Assembly (NCBI GenBank): GCA_910584245.1
Contig: CAJTZF010000017.1
Location: 1-51,540 of the forward strand
Direction of reading: 5' to 3'
Length of the DNA: 51,540 nt
DNA from: an uncultured Eubacterium sp.
GTDB lineage: Bacteria; Bacillota; Clostridia; Lachnospirales; Lachnospiraceae
The notes beneath the pieces were generated by a model. The model made no database searches. It was not told the origin of the DNA and worked only from the letters and a program-made list of their open reading frames with translations. This document shows, in pieces, positions 34,000 through 43,800 of this stretch. Numbering within the stretch: position 1 is the stretch's first letter; each line of letters starts with the position of its first letter. Position numbers and translations under genes: made by a program.

Positions 34000-35552
34000 C
34001 TTACCTTTACTTTTTTAACCACACTCCACTTCCCATAATATCTTTTATTTCCCATGCGTTTATAACCTCTGATCTTAAAATAAAATACCTTTCCGCTTTT
34101 TAATCCTACGATGCTAGTTTTTGTCTGCCCCTTGCCAAAAAATCTCTCAAAAGTTTTTCGTTTGAAATCTTTTCTTTCTGAAAAATGTACCTGATATCCG
34201 AAAAACATTTTATTTCGTTTCCATTTTAAAGAAATTTTTCGTCTTGAAGAAGACTTTAATTGTTTGATTACCACTGCTTTGAAAGTATGTCCTCTTTGTA
34301 CGACTTGTCCATTTGATTTTTCGACCTGATTTCCGCCTGCAATGACATTCGGACTTGCTGCCGGCTTGTTTGATGACGCATTATCTGGTTGCATATTGTC
34401 CGATCGCATAGTCGGTGTTGCAACCGGCACTTCTGTCGGTTGCACGCTAATACTTACATCTGGTTTCCTCGTTGGAGTAGGCGACTCTTTGGACGGTGTC
34501 GCATTAGGATAGGGTGTAGATGTGAATATGGAGGCAGGGGTAGGAGTAGGGGTGAATACGGGGGTAGGAGTAGGGGTTGCACTCACTATAGGTTCTGCTG
34601 GTTCTTCCTCTACTTCTTTTTCCCATACCGCAAAAAACATAACACTTCTTTCTTCGCTATAACTGCTTCCATTTAAATATGTGGGAACATTTGAAGCACT
34701 ATCTTCAGACCACCCACGAAAAATGTACCCTTCCCTTACGGGCTTTGCATGATCTAAAACCAATGTGTATCCATGAGTTTTTAGTTGCCCGGCGGGTTCC
34801 TTGCTTCCTCCGTTTGCATGATAAGAAATCACATATATAGGTGTAACAGATGCCCGATTTGTAAACACAGCTGCACAGCTGTTTGAAACACAACAATAGT
34901 AATATCCTGCTGTTTTAGCTGACGCTTCGACAACATATGAGTCCTCCACGGCACCTGAAATCGCTTCTCCTTCCGCAGTCGATGAATTAGCATAATACCA
35001 TTGATATTTTAAGTTTGTACCAGCATATGCATTTGCTGTGAATGTTACTGCCGTTCCCTCCAAAACCGTCTGTGAGCTTAGATTTTGATATACCTCTGGC
35101 GAACGGTCCACAACACTGATAAGAATAGGATCCCAATCATAATCGGATCCATTTGCAAATACAATCCTCGGTTCTATCATAAAAACCCCAGCTTCCGAAA
35201 AGCTTGCCGAAATCCAATAACGATAGTTTTTATAAGCATCATCTTGTCGTTTTGGCTTTGTAATACTTTCTGTACTTACACCATAGGATACATTCCCATC
35301 TGAATCAATATATCTCGGAGATGTCTTAATGTATATTGTAGAACTCGGATATAATTCATTGTCAATTCCCAATCCAATATAATAAGTAGTATTAACTACC
35401 AACGAAGCCACACTATCAGAAGAACCCACTTCACTTGCAAAATAGGGCATATTTGCTGTTGCAGCATCACAACTGCACCAATTCACAACCATTACCCATG
35501 CAAACACAAAAAATAAAACGACGCACCATTTAGCTCTCATCATCTTTCTCAC
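33996..35552 (-). CDS. Secreted Ig / InlB-repeat / FN3-like protein, last gene of the T7SS cluster
   Basis: 518-aa exported protein. The signal peptide (WCVVLFFVFAWVMVVNWCSC) is followed by an Ig-like domain (about residues 150-240; LEGTAVTFTANAYAG, GYYYCCVSNSC). An InlB B-repeat (about 242-310; ISYHANGGSKEPAG, GYIFRGW) leads to a Pro/Thr linker of PTPTP type (about 318-400). A C-terminal FN3-like domain (about 425-518) ends YYGKWSVVKKVKV. It is a diverged paralog of the two proteins at 48680-50641 and 50815-51540, sharing the linker style and C-terminal domain. Its start overlaps the DUF4176 stop by 4 bases (ATGA). Its stop coincides with the recombinase breakpoint. No sortase motif; secretion by Sec is expected. 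Confidence 0.88.
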   Translation of the reverse strand: MRKMMRAKWCVVLFFVFAWVMVVNWCSCDAATANMPYFASEVGSSDSVASLVVNTTYYIGLGIDNELYPSSTIYIKTSPRYIDSDGNVSYGVSTESITKPKRQDDAYKNYRYWISASFSEAGVFMIEPRIVFANGSDYDWDPILISVVDRSPEVYQNLSSQTVLEGTAVTFTANAYAGTNLKYQWYYANSSTAEGEAISGAVEDSYVVEASAKTAGYYYCCVSNSCAAVFTNRASVTPIYVISYHANGGSKEPAGQLKTHGYTLVLDHAKPVREGYIFRGWSEDSASNVPTYLNGSSYSEERSVMFFAVWEKEVEEEPAEPIVSATPTPTPVFTPTPTPASIFTSTPYPNATPSKESPTPTRKPDVSISVQPTEVPVATPTMRSDNMQPDNASSNKPAASPNVIAGGNQVEKSNGQVVQRGHTFKAVVIKQLKSSSRRKISLKWKRNKMFFGYQVHFSERKDFKRKTFERFFGKGQTKTSIVGLKSGKVFYFKIRGYKRMGNKRYYGKWSVVKKVKVR

Positions 35553-35854
35553 TCCTCAGCATTTTTCATGGTCTCAAATGCTACTTCCATTGTCTTCTTC
35601 ATCACATCCAAGTACCCTTTTCTCTCCTCGTCATCATAACCTTTGAAAAGAATTTCCTCAATATCTCCATGATTAAATACATAATTACTTCTAGGACCAA
35701 TATACCCTTCCGGATATATAACCGCAATGTAATCATAGACCTCTTCCTCCTCTGTCTGAATCGGAAATACTCCGGTAATCATCAGTCTCTTTTTTGCATT
35801 TCTTAATAATACGACACTTCCAATTGGTAATAATTGATTCAATTTTTCTTCCAT
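35549..35854 (-). CDS. DUF4176 protein (T7SS accessory)
   Basis: 101-aa cytoplasmic protein with the DUF4176 pattern. LLPIGSVVLLRNAKKRLMI comes near the N-terminus, then YDYIAVIYPEGYIG and FNHGDIEEILFKGYDD. DUF4176 genes are repeatedly found inside T7SSb clusters of Firmicutes. The function is unknown, but a small chaperone or adaptor for LXG proteins is plausible because it directly follows such a gene here. It overlaps the start of the surface-protein gene by 4 bases, so the two are translationally coupled. The ATG lies in a standard AAGGAG context. Confidence 0.87.
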   Translation of the reverse strand: MEEKLNQLLPIGSVVLLRNAKKRLMITGVFPIQTEEEEVYDYIAVIYPEGYIGPRSNYVFNHGDIEEILFKGYDDEERKGYLDVMKKTMEVAFETMKNAEE

Positions 35855-35903
35855 TTTTTATTCTCCTTATCTTGTAAAAATAATATATCTTTTAACGATT
35901 CTC

Positions 35904-37043
35904 TTACAAATAGACCAGAACACTTGCTACCGTGTAGCAGCAGAATTTATCAAAGAAATTCCCCTTCGTAGCTTTTTCATACAAATACGGATTTCTTATT
36001 ATATAATTCCCAATATCTGTACCGTAATTTTTTGCACCGTTTTTCAGAAAATCTGCCGCCTCATCTTCATTAATATTAACAACTCCAAATGTTATCCCCT
36101 TGATGAGTTCTGTCAATCCGGCAGTGGATGCATCCGTTGCTGTCTCCACACCGTCCATAAATGTAAATTTGCCATCACTACTGTATTTTGCATAACTCTC
36201 AATTGACTGCGCACCCACTCCAATCCATGTTTTTGCAAATGTAAACCAGCCACCGCCAAAAGATGTTTCCCCTCCCTTCGCTTCAAAAATTTCTTTTACC
36301 AGACTCACTCCTCCACTCCCAACTTTTATAAAATCAGAACTGATTTCGCCCCAGTCCTTACCCTTCATATCCAATGCCGTCGCCAAATTTCCTGTTATCC
36401 CAAACAGTTCACCTAAGATTCCAACCTGTGAAGACAGCCGTTTCATCCCAGCACCCAATGCGTCTTTGCTCCCGGCATAATATTTGTACAATGCCTTCCA
36501 TAAGGCTGCGCTTTTTTCTGCTAGTGTGCTATAATTTTTGGCACCGGTGAATCCATTCTTGTCACCCCAATAAAAATTCGCAAAGCTTTCTACATATTTT
36601 CCTATAGGCCCGACAAGTGTCATCCATGAGCCACCGCCAATTGCTTTTGTAAATTTTGAAAACATATCTGCTATATCCACTGCACCGCCTGCTCCCTCGT
36701 CAATATTAAACATGTTCAGAAACTTGCTGATTGCATTTGCACTTGCTATCTTTTGCGGACTCATTGTAACGCCCGCTATTTCCCGCTCCGTTGTATCATA
36801 AAGCCGCTCAATTGTTTTGAGCGCGCACCCGAGTGATTCGACCTTCCCTGCACGATTCTCAATCTGTTCCTGTATTGACTGCAAAGCCCGCCCAATCTCG
36901 ACGCTAGCGGACGAATCCATGCTCTGCATAAGTTTGCGATTGCAATCCCGCACCTGTACTCCCAGTCGTTTTAAATCTCTGGAAATACTTTTTTCCTCGG
37001 ACGCATACCTTCCGAGCTTTGATGTTTTAACATTAATTTCCAT
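35904..37043 (-). CDS. LXG-like helical T7SS protein, putative substrate
   Basis: 379 aa. Residues 1-95 form a long helical hairpin starting MEINVKTSKLGRYASEEKSI, as in T7SS-associated LXG/WXG-type N-termini, without a clear W-x-G. The remainder (about 110-379) is Gly/Ala-rich with amphipathic segments (GGSWMTLVGPIGKYVESF, TAGLTELIKGITFGVVN), reminiscent of proteins that insert into membranes. It ends NFFDKFCCYTVASVLVYL. The start at 37043 is fixed by AGGAGGTGC two to nine bases upstream; a GTG two codons earlier overlaps it. It lies between the protease-FHA gene and DUF4176. I infer a secreted effector or carrier; no toxin domain is recognised. Confidence 0.75.
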   Translation of the reverse strand: MEINVKTSKLGRYASEEKSISRDLKRLGVQVRDCNRKLMQSMDSSASVEIGRALQSIQEQIENRAGKVESLGCALKTIERLYDTTEREIAGVTMSPQKIASANAISKFLNMFNIDEGAGGAVDIADMFSKFTKAIGGGSWMTLVGPIGKYVESFANFYWGDKNGFTGAKNYSTLAEKSAALWKALYKYYAGSKDALGAGMKRLSSQVGILGELFGITGNLATALDMKGKDWGEISSDFIKVGSGGVSLVKEIFEAKGGETSFGGGWFTFAKTWIGVGAQSIESYAKYSSDGKFTFMDGVETATDASTAGLTELIKGITFGVVNINEDEAADFLKNGAKNYGTDIGNYIIRNPYLYEKATKGNFFDKFCCYTVASVLVYL

Positions 37044-37057
37044 AAGCACCTCCTATG

Positions 37058-38680
37058 TTAATTTCCCAATTCGATAAATTGAAAACATTCATCCGCAAGC
37101 AATATCTCATCTTTGTTATTGAGCTTCAATCCGGCTGCCCCCACCCTTTGTCCATTCACAAAAGTTCCGTTTACTGAATCCAAATCATATATATAATACC
37201 CATCTTCCGTCCACAAAATAAATGCATGCTGACGGCTGACTGCCTTATTTTCTGATATAGAAAAATCTGCTAATTCGTCTTTTCCAAGCAGAAACTTCGT
37301 TTTGTTAATTGCAATCGACTGATGGTTTTTCTTCCTGATAAGTCGTGCTTTCTCATCGTTCATTTTCGGACTGGTTCTATCCTGGGAATGATACCGGGAC
37401 AATAAAACTGTCTGATTTTCATCCTCTACTGGAATATATAAGTCTTTCTCCAGATCAAATGTACTGGTTTTTTGTGTCTGCCCTGCATTCTCCATCTGTA
37501 CGGATGGCATTGATATATTCCACTCATCCGGCTTCCGGCTGCTGTATTGATCCGCATGGACAGATTCCCGCTGCCTATGACGTAATTCTGCCATTAACTT
37601 CTTTTTTACATGTAGCAAATACAAAAATCTGGCAACCAATAACACGACAATGCCAGCCAACATAAATATAAAGACTTTTGTTTTTCCGGCTTTCTTTGCA
37701 AGACCGGCTTTGGCATATTCCAGTTTTTCTTCTGCCGCCTGGATTTCCTGAATATCCGGATGTTCCTCCTGCAATACCGCTTCCACTTTCTGCAACATAA
37801 TTTGCAGCTGTTCCTGTGAACTACCTTCATATCCTTTCTGCTGAACCAGATTAGAACAATCCTGATATGTCTGCACAAATTTCTGCCACATCTCATCCCG
37901 TTTTCTACTCTCATAAACAATACCATAATTGTCAAGAATGTGTATGATTTCCGTTATTGACAATGAATGATATGCTGCCGTCCCATCACCTGGGAGTACC
38001 ATATTGTTCATACCAATTACATAACCGTCTTCTGATATGAGCGGCCCCCCTGAATTACCCACGCTAACTGCCGCGGAATGTTGTATCACAGAATTCGTTT
38101 CTGCTTGCTGCGTAAAATTCTGAATCGTTCCGAGACGGATTTCCACTTCCTCCGCACTGTACTGTGCGCTTTCATGTGGAGTATCCGGAAAACCAAGCGC
38201 ATAAACTTTATTATCTCCACCATGCTCCTTAGAGTCATCCAGACGCAATGCCATTTTTTCCTGTATGACATCTCCCACGGATAAAATACAGAAATCTTGT
38301 GATTCACTATTTGCAACAACCTGAATCTCGGTTACAACATCTCCCTGTATCGTCAGACGGATGGATTCCAAAATCCCATACTCATCCTGCTTTATTTTAT
38401 GTACCTCGTAAAAAGTCTTTTTTTCCTCCTCACTTATTACTGTGCTATGATTGGTCGTTACCAGATACACATTACCGGATGAATTTCCAATCAAAAAACC
38501 ACAACTCTGCTTTACACAGTGAAACTTCGCATCCTGCGTCACAAGTCCTGTCTGTATTTCAACTACTCCATTTTTTGCATCTTCTACGGTATAACTATCC
38601 TCTCCGTGAGCAGTACCGGCACGAAGCAGAATACAGAAAAATGACAAGACAAATGCTGCCATCCATCTTTTCCTTATCAA
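37058..38680 (-). CDS. Membrane trypsin-like protease with cytosolic FHA domain
   Basis: 540-aa single-pass protein. The signal peptide (RKRWMAAFVLSFFCILLRAG) leads into a trypsin-fold protease (about residues 25-260). The triad is visible: His in VTTNHSTV (about 75), Asp in SQDFCILSV (about 130), Ser in VGNSGGPL (about 210). A helical linker and a transmembrane helix (FIFMLAGIVVLLVARFLYLL, about 333-357) are followed by a cytosolic FHA domain at the C-terminus (FLLGKDELADFSI, VSRQHA, DLDSVNGTFVNGQRV). The start is a TTG at 38680 with GAGGAGGG 7 bases upstream; a longer frame to 38782 would bury the signal peptide. It probably cleaves an exported protein and docks on a phosphothreonine made by the cluster kinase. 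Confidence 0.88.
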   Translation of the reverse strand: MIRKRWMAAFVLSFFCILLRAGTAHGEDSYTVEDAKNGVVEIQTGLVTQDAKFHCVKQSCGFLIGNSSGNVYLVTTNHSTVISEEEKKTFYEVHKIKQDEYGILESIRLTIQGDVVTEIQVVANSESQDFCILSVGDVIQEKMALRLDDSKEHGGDNKVYALGFPDTPHESAQYSAEEVEIRLGTIQNFTQQAETNSVIQHSAAVSVGNSGGPLISEDGYVIGMNNMVLPGDGTAAYHSLSITEIIHILDNYGIVYESRKRDEMWQKFVQTYQDCSNLVQQKGYEGSSQEQLQIMLQKVEAVLQEEHPDIQEIQAAEEKLEYAKAGLAKKAGKTKVFIFMLAGIVVLLVARFLYLLHVKKKLMAELRHRQRESVHADQYSSRKPDEWNISMPSVQMENAGQTQKTSTFDLEKDLYIPVEDENQTVLLSRYHSQDRTSPKMNDEKARLIRKKNHQSIAINKTKFLLGKDELADFSISENKAVSRQHAFILWTEDGYYIYDLDSVNGTFVNGQRVGAAGLKLNNKDEILLADECFQFIELGN

Positions 38681-38785
38681 GATGATACCCTCCTCATGCA
38701 GATTATACTGTCGCATATACACAAATCTTTGTACATTTCTCATTTGTAATCGTGAAAGGAAGACCCCCACCCGCCTTTTCATTAA

Positions 38786-39103
38786 TTACACAATTACATC
38801 TGATGAAAGATTTCCAATCAGTCCTTCGTTAGCGCTCTCTACGCTCTCATAATCTGCTGCCATCTGTTGCAAATCCTCTACGTGTTCGTTAATCATAGCG
38901 ATCATCCGCCCGATGTCATCCTGAAGTCCGTTAAACTTTGCAACGTACTGGGTAGCTGCAGAGCCACTCCAAATCTGTCCAGACAGGGAAGTAACGATAC
39001 CTGTCATCTGCTGTGTCAGGTTGTTCACGGTGCTTCCCGTCGACTGAAACGAAGCAGCCGTCGACGTCAGTTTGCCTGTTGATACATTTAATACTCCATT
39101 CAT
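38786..39103 (-). CDS. WXG100 protein 5 (105 aa)
   Basis: Small helical-hairpin protein of the ESAT-6/WXG100 superfamily. The turn motif is IWSGSAA (W-x-G), and the C-terminal helix carries YESVE, a Y-x-x-x-E secretion signal. It should be exported through EssC as a dimer and may pair with one of the other WXG100 proteins of the cluster. I set the start at 39103 (MNGVLNVSTGKL) with GAGGAAC upstream; a frame to 39127 is less plausible. It is the last of five WXG100-type genes in transcription order and precedes the protease-FHA gene by about 100 bases. Confidence 0.88.
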   Translation of the reverse strand: MNGVLNVSTGKLTSTAASFQSTGSTVNNLTQQMTGIVTSLSGQIWSGSAATQYVAKFNGLQDDIGRMIAMINEHVEDLQQMAADYESVESANEGLIGNLSSDVIV

Positions 39104-39146
39104 AATCCTGTTCCTCACTTTCTTCATTTAATAGTTTTGTTGTTGA

Positions 39147-39449
39147 TCAATACTTTCTTGCCGATGCAAGCTGATGATTTTTTGCCTCAGTAGCATCATA
39201 TTTCTGGGCAATCTCATTCAGCGTTGTCACATAGTTCTGGATAGCATTATAAAAATTATCCATCTGCGTCACATCCTTTTGAAAGGCATTGTGAAACTCG
39301 GTGTTGGCATCCCCCTGCCACATGGAACTCAAACTGGTTTCCTGCGTCTTCAGATTCTCAACCTGTGTTTTAAAATTTTGGTTAAGTCCCTTTAATTCCT
39401 CTGCCTTACTTCTCAATGTCGCCGTGTTTACCGTAATTGTTTTTGCCAT
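39147..39449 (-). CDS. WXG100 protein 4, EsxA-like (100 aa)
   Basis: Classical WXG100 protein, closest in layout to EsxA. The hairpin turn is SMWQGDA, and the C-terminus has YDATE (Y-x-x-x-E). The start at 39449 (MAKTITVNTATL) has AAAGGAGGA 7 bases upstream; the frame extending to 39563 overlaps the neighbouring gene and has no site. The hairpin has about 45 residues per helix. Probable main secreted substrate or structural partner of EssC. Confidence 0.92.
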   Translation of the reverse strand: MAKTITVNTATLRSKAEELKGLNQNFKTQVENLKTQETSLSSMWQGDANTEFHNAFQKDVTQMDNFYNAIQNYVTTLNEIAQKYDATEAKNHQLASARKY

Positions 39450-39492
39450 AATTTTTTCCTCCTTTATATTTATGCATTTTGCTATTACAGCC

Positions 39493-39825
39493 TTATCTTC
39501 CTCCGCCCCCACCGGTATCAAACCGATTTCTCGCTCGTTCGAGTGCTTCGTTCTCCGCTTCATACGTCTGCTTTGCCACTCCTCGTACCACTTCTGCTAC
39601 TTTTTGAAGTGAAGCGGCAATACGTTCAGTCTCATTTATCTGTATTTCCATTTTTCTCAAATACGCATCTGCATTATCCCCTCTCCACGCCGTCGGAATT
39701 TTCGTTCTTACCTGATTCAGTTTATTTTTCGCCTGTAAAAGTTTTCTAGAAATCACATCCAATTGCTCCGCCTGCTGATTTACATTAAAAAAATCCATCT
39801 GTATCATAAAACTGTTTTTTTCCAT
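39493..39825 (-). CDS. WXG100-like protein 3 with Gly tail (110 aa)
   Basis: WXG100-type helical hairpin with the turn motif AWRGDNA and a C-terminal extension ending FDTGGGGGR. The C-terminal helix has YEAEN rather than a canonical Y-x-x-x-D/E, so it may be the partner that lacks the export signal, as in EsxA/EsxB-type heterodimers. AAGGAGAG lies 6 bases before the ATG at 39825. The pentaglycine tail is unusual for the family. Confidence 0.85.
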   Translation of the reverse strand: MEKNSFMIQMDFFNVNQQAEQLDVISRKLLQAKNKLNQVRTKIPTAWRGDNADAYLRKMEIQINETERIAASLQKVAEVVRGVAKQTYEAENEALERARNRFDTGGGGGR

Positions 39826-39864
39826 ATTCTCTCCTTATCTCAAAATAAACAAAATTCACTTTTC

Positions 39865-40185
39865 CTAATGAATAATCTCATCCGGCAATCCTTTGGATCG
39901 TTCCTCGATTATCTCCTCTGCTTTTTCATACAGGTTCGCCATTTGGAGCAGATCCTTGGGATGTTCTTTCAGACGTCTTATCATAAGTCCGGTATCTTTC
40001 TGAATGCTCTGATAATATTTCTGATGCTTCTGGCTTGCTTTTCCAGTCCAGTAACTTTTGCTTCGCAAAACAATATTCCTAATATTTGTCCACTCACGCT
40101 CCAGTTGATTAATCTCCTCCTGAACCTGATGTGCCTGCTGTATTAATTCATCCGGCGGTACTTTCAACACAATTCCTGATGCCAC
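39865..40185 (-). CDS. WXG100-like protein 2 (106 aa)
   Basis: Helical protein with the turn motif SYWTGKASQ and YEKAE (Y-x-x-x-E) near the C-terminus. The start is a GTG at 40185 (first residues VASGIVLKVPPDELIQ) because AAGGAGGG lies 7 bases upstream; an ATG at 40218 is in frame but overlaps the preceding gene. The basic, Gln-rich first helix differs from EsxA. It follows the next WXG100 gene by 13 bases. Confidence 0.85.
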   Translation of the reverse strand: MASGIVLKVPPDELIQQAHQVQEEINQLEREWTNIRNIVLRSKSYWTGKASQKHQKYYQSIQKDTGLMIRRLKEHPKDLLQMANLYEKAEEIIEERSKGLPDEIIH

Positions 40186-40198
40186 TTTTTTACCCTCC

Positions 40199-40495
40199 TT
40201 AATAAATTCCTGCAACAATATCCGAGACTATCCTCTCACACTTTTCATATTTTCCCTCTGCCATTTTTTCAAACCCGCTGATTTTTTGCAGATTTTTAAT
40301 GACACTCTCCAATGCCTGAATATCTTCCCTGAAAGTTTTTTTAAATGTTTCACTTGTCGGTCCATCCCACATACTATCTAGCTTTTCCAGATTTTCCTTT
40401 AGCTCGCTCCACTTTGCTGACATTTGTGCAACGCTTCGCCCGACGGCTTCCGCATCGGTATTCAGCCGGCTTGTGCTGACCTGAAATTCTGCCAT
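40199..40495 (-). CDS. WXG100 protein 1 (98 aa)
   Basis: Canonical WXG100 protein: helix, turn SMWDGPTSE, helix, then YEKCE (Y-x-x-x-E). AAAGGAGGAG precedes the ATG at 40495. It is the first WXG100 gene after EsaB in transcription order. About 98 aa, the family norm. Likely secreted. Confidence 0.93.
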   Translation of the reverse strand: MAEFQVSTSRLNTDAEAVGRSVAQMSAKWSELKENLEKLDSMWDGPTSETFKKTFREDIQALESVIKNLQKISGFEKMAEGKYEKCERIVSDIVAGIY

Positions 40496-40536
40496 AACAT
40501 TTTCTCCTCCTTTTTTTGCACTGATGCGGCATACTT

Positions 40537-40785
40537 CTATACCAGCATTAACTTTGTCCCATCCTGCACTCCATTCTGCTGTAATGATTTCCGTCGTTCC
40601 AACATCTTTTCTGTTACCATGGAATACAAAAGAAATTCACTAGCATGCCCGATGCTGCCACTCTTCATTTTCTTTGTAATCATTCCTGTAATTTCATCAA
40701 TGATCTTCTCTGTCTCAACATTTTCGTCCAGCATAAAATCATATGTTTCATCCACCGCCGGAATGTAAATATCTACCAGTATCAT
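40537..40785 (-). CDS. esaB: EsaB/YukD ubiquitin-like T7SS protein
   Basis: 82-aa ubiquitin-fold cytoplasmic protein, MILVDIYIPAVDETYDFMLD at the start and NGVQDGTKLMLV at the end, matching YukD/EsaB. In T7SSb systems EsaB is needed for function or regulates it. It lies 18 bases downstream of essC and upstream of the first WXG100 gene, the usual neighbourhood. Confidence 0.9.
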   Translation of the reverse strand: MILVDIYIPAVDETYDFMLDENVETEKIIDEITGMITKKMKSGSIGHASEFLLYSMVTEKMLERRKSLQQNGVQDGTKLMLV

Positions 40786-40803
40786 CGCTATTTCTCCTCC
40801 TGT

Positions 40804-43800
40804 TTACTTTCTTGCAAGCGGAATCACAGCCTTAATCGTCGGATTCTCTTCCGAAACATTTGAAAGCGTTCCAATACCTGTCTTATCTGTCATCATCTGC
40901 TCATTGTATGTCAGATGTTCAAATGACAACATATTATTATCACTTACTTTTCCACCAAAATGAATTCCGGTCTTGTATTCCTTAAAATACTCAAATGCCT
41001 GATAGCCCCGGATATCCGAGACCTGATTCAAAGCAAGTTCACCGACAAAATAGATGTTGTGCAAACGCCCTTTGGATAAAATATTCTCCATAAATCCTTT
41101 CATATTCATTGTTGATTCGTAAACCAAATGCACAAACCAGTTCAAATCCGAAATAAATATAAAATATGGCTGCATCATGCTCATTTCCTCGTAAATCTCA
41201 CCTTCCTCCCGGTCTTCCTCCAGCCATTTGTTTTTCATTGCATTTCTCTCTTTAAAGATCGGTGTCAGCGTTTCACTAAAGAATGCAAACAAGTCATCCT
41301 CACTTGACGCATAAATCACATCTTCATGCTTTTTATATGCCTGGTACTCCTTTCTCGGACTGTCAAACACAGCAACCGCCGCTTTCCTTTCCAGTGCAGA
41401 CTGGAGCATAACTTTCATAAAATTTGTTTTTCCTGTCCGGCCGGCACCACATACCATGTAGCAATAACAATCCTTAAGCGAAACACTGAAAATTTCAGCA
41501 TTGGCTAAATCATACCCTACCGGCAAAAAGTCTCCGGACGCCAGCTTCTCCCGCACGGCATCCAATTGAACAAACTGACTCCACACCGGTTTCTCCGGAA
41601 TCTCCGGAACCTGCCCTGCACATTTTCCAGTCCACGATTGCTTCATCTGCTGACACACTTCCTGTATCCGCTCCATCCTCTCATAATTATTTTTTGCCGG
41701 AATCGCTAATGCCGTCTGATATTCCAAAATCCGTGAACCGTAATATGCCAATCCTCTTCCCTTCACTCCGTTTTCCGGCATAACTTCAATCTGCACACTA
41801 TGCAGCAAATCGCCATATTCGTATTTATCCTTTAATGACAAACATAATACCGTAGAAATATTTTCCGCAACACGGGTGGATATATCATTCATTCCAAAGC
41901 CGCTTCCAGACACAATAAGATAAATGCCTAAACTGACTCCTTCCTTTGAAATCTGTACCATCTGCTGCTCGTACTTCTCTCCAGTTTTTTCCTTAAACGA
42001 AGCATAGTTATCCACAAAAAGAAAAATTGCCGGAAACTTCAGACCTTTTACCTGAACATACTGTTTATAGTTACCTCCACGAAAACAGGTTTTTCGTTCT
42101 GCCATCATTTGCCCGATCATATTGAAGAACTTTCCGATTTTATCGAAATCATTCTCATACATAATTCCACCAACATGAGGAGCATTTTCATAAGAAGTCA
42201 TCATCTTACTGCTGAAATCCAAACCATAGATATTAATATCCTTTGGAGAATATCTGTGAATCAATGCATACATCATTGTCTGCATCATTGTGCTTTTCCC
42301 ACATACAATATTCCCACATATTGCAATATGTCCTGTCTCCTCAAAATCAATCAGCAATGGCATCTGATTTTGATTTTCCGGGTCGTCCATCTGACCTAAA
42401 ACCAAACGCAGATTCCACTCTGCATGTTGTTTCCACTGCTTCCCATCAAAACAAATTTGCTTGAATTCCGAAAACTCCTGCAAATAAATTTCTTCTCTAA
42501 GAAGCGGCATCCACAATTGAAGTTTATGTGTATAACCATTTTCCAACGCTGTTTTTGCCAGATATTCTTTTACCACATCCAACTGGGTTTTCTCCTTTTT
42601 CTGCGGAAGTTTCCTCCCTTTTTCCGCTGCAAGAACGATAATTTTTCCCGGCAGGGATGCCTCATCACATTTTTGATACAAGGCCAGATATGTCAGCACA
42701 AAGTCACGTATTCTTGCCGTATTGTACTCATTTCTCTCATAATCAATATTTTGATTGTGTAATTCCTGATATAAAGCTTCTGTCAGCATCTGAATCTGCT
42801 TTTCCAAGTCTGCACAGGCTTTCAACGACTCAAAAATCTGAATCAGTACATGTTTCAAATATTTAATCAGGCAGTCAATCCATTGCTCCTCGGCATGCTT
42901 CTTCTGGGATAATTTAACACTATTTCCCGTCATATCCACCTTACCCGGCATGGTAACCAATTTGGCAATATCCTGATTATCAGAGACCATATTCTCATCG
43001 TATACAGCGCCACTAAAACCAGACTGAAACAACTCATACACTTCATCATTTCCCACCTGAAGATATCCGCGTCCTGCCTGCGTAATATATGCAGCATCCG
43101 GTTTATGTAACATGTCTTTGCTGTCCTGCTGATCCTGAACACGCAGACAAATCCGAAACTTCGAGTTGCTCCATATATTATCATCTACCGTACCGCTCGG
43201 TTTCTGCGTTGCCAGAATCAGATGAACACCGAGACTTCGCCCCACTTGTGCAACACTGATCAACTCACGCATAAACTCCGGTTCCTCGCGCTTCAGCTCG
43301 GCGAACTCATCAATAACGATAAACAAATGTGGAATTGGCGTATCCGCTTCTCCATTTTTATAAAGCTTTGTGTACAAATTGATATTATTCACACCATGTT
43401 CCGTGAAAACACGCTGCCTTCTCCGGTTCTCGCTTTTTATCGAAATCATTGCCCTCTTTACCTGATTTCCGGACAGATTGGAAATTTGTCCAATCATATG
43501 TGGCAGGCCTTCAAATAAATTTGCCATACCACCACCCTTATAATCAATGATAAAGAAACCAATATCATCCGGACTATAATTGACCGCAAGAGATAACAGA
43601 TAGGTCTGCAATGTCTCACTCTTTCCTGATCCCGTTGTTCCCGCCACCAGCCCATGCGGTCCGTGATATTTCTCATGAACATCCAGATAACAGGGCATCC
43701 CTCCAGCACGCTCCCCAAGCTGACCCTTGATATTTTCATATGTCCTGTTTTTTGCCCACACCTCACTAACCGGATATTCCTCAATCCGATTTACTTTCAG

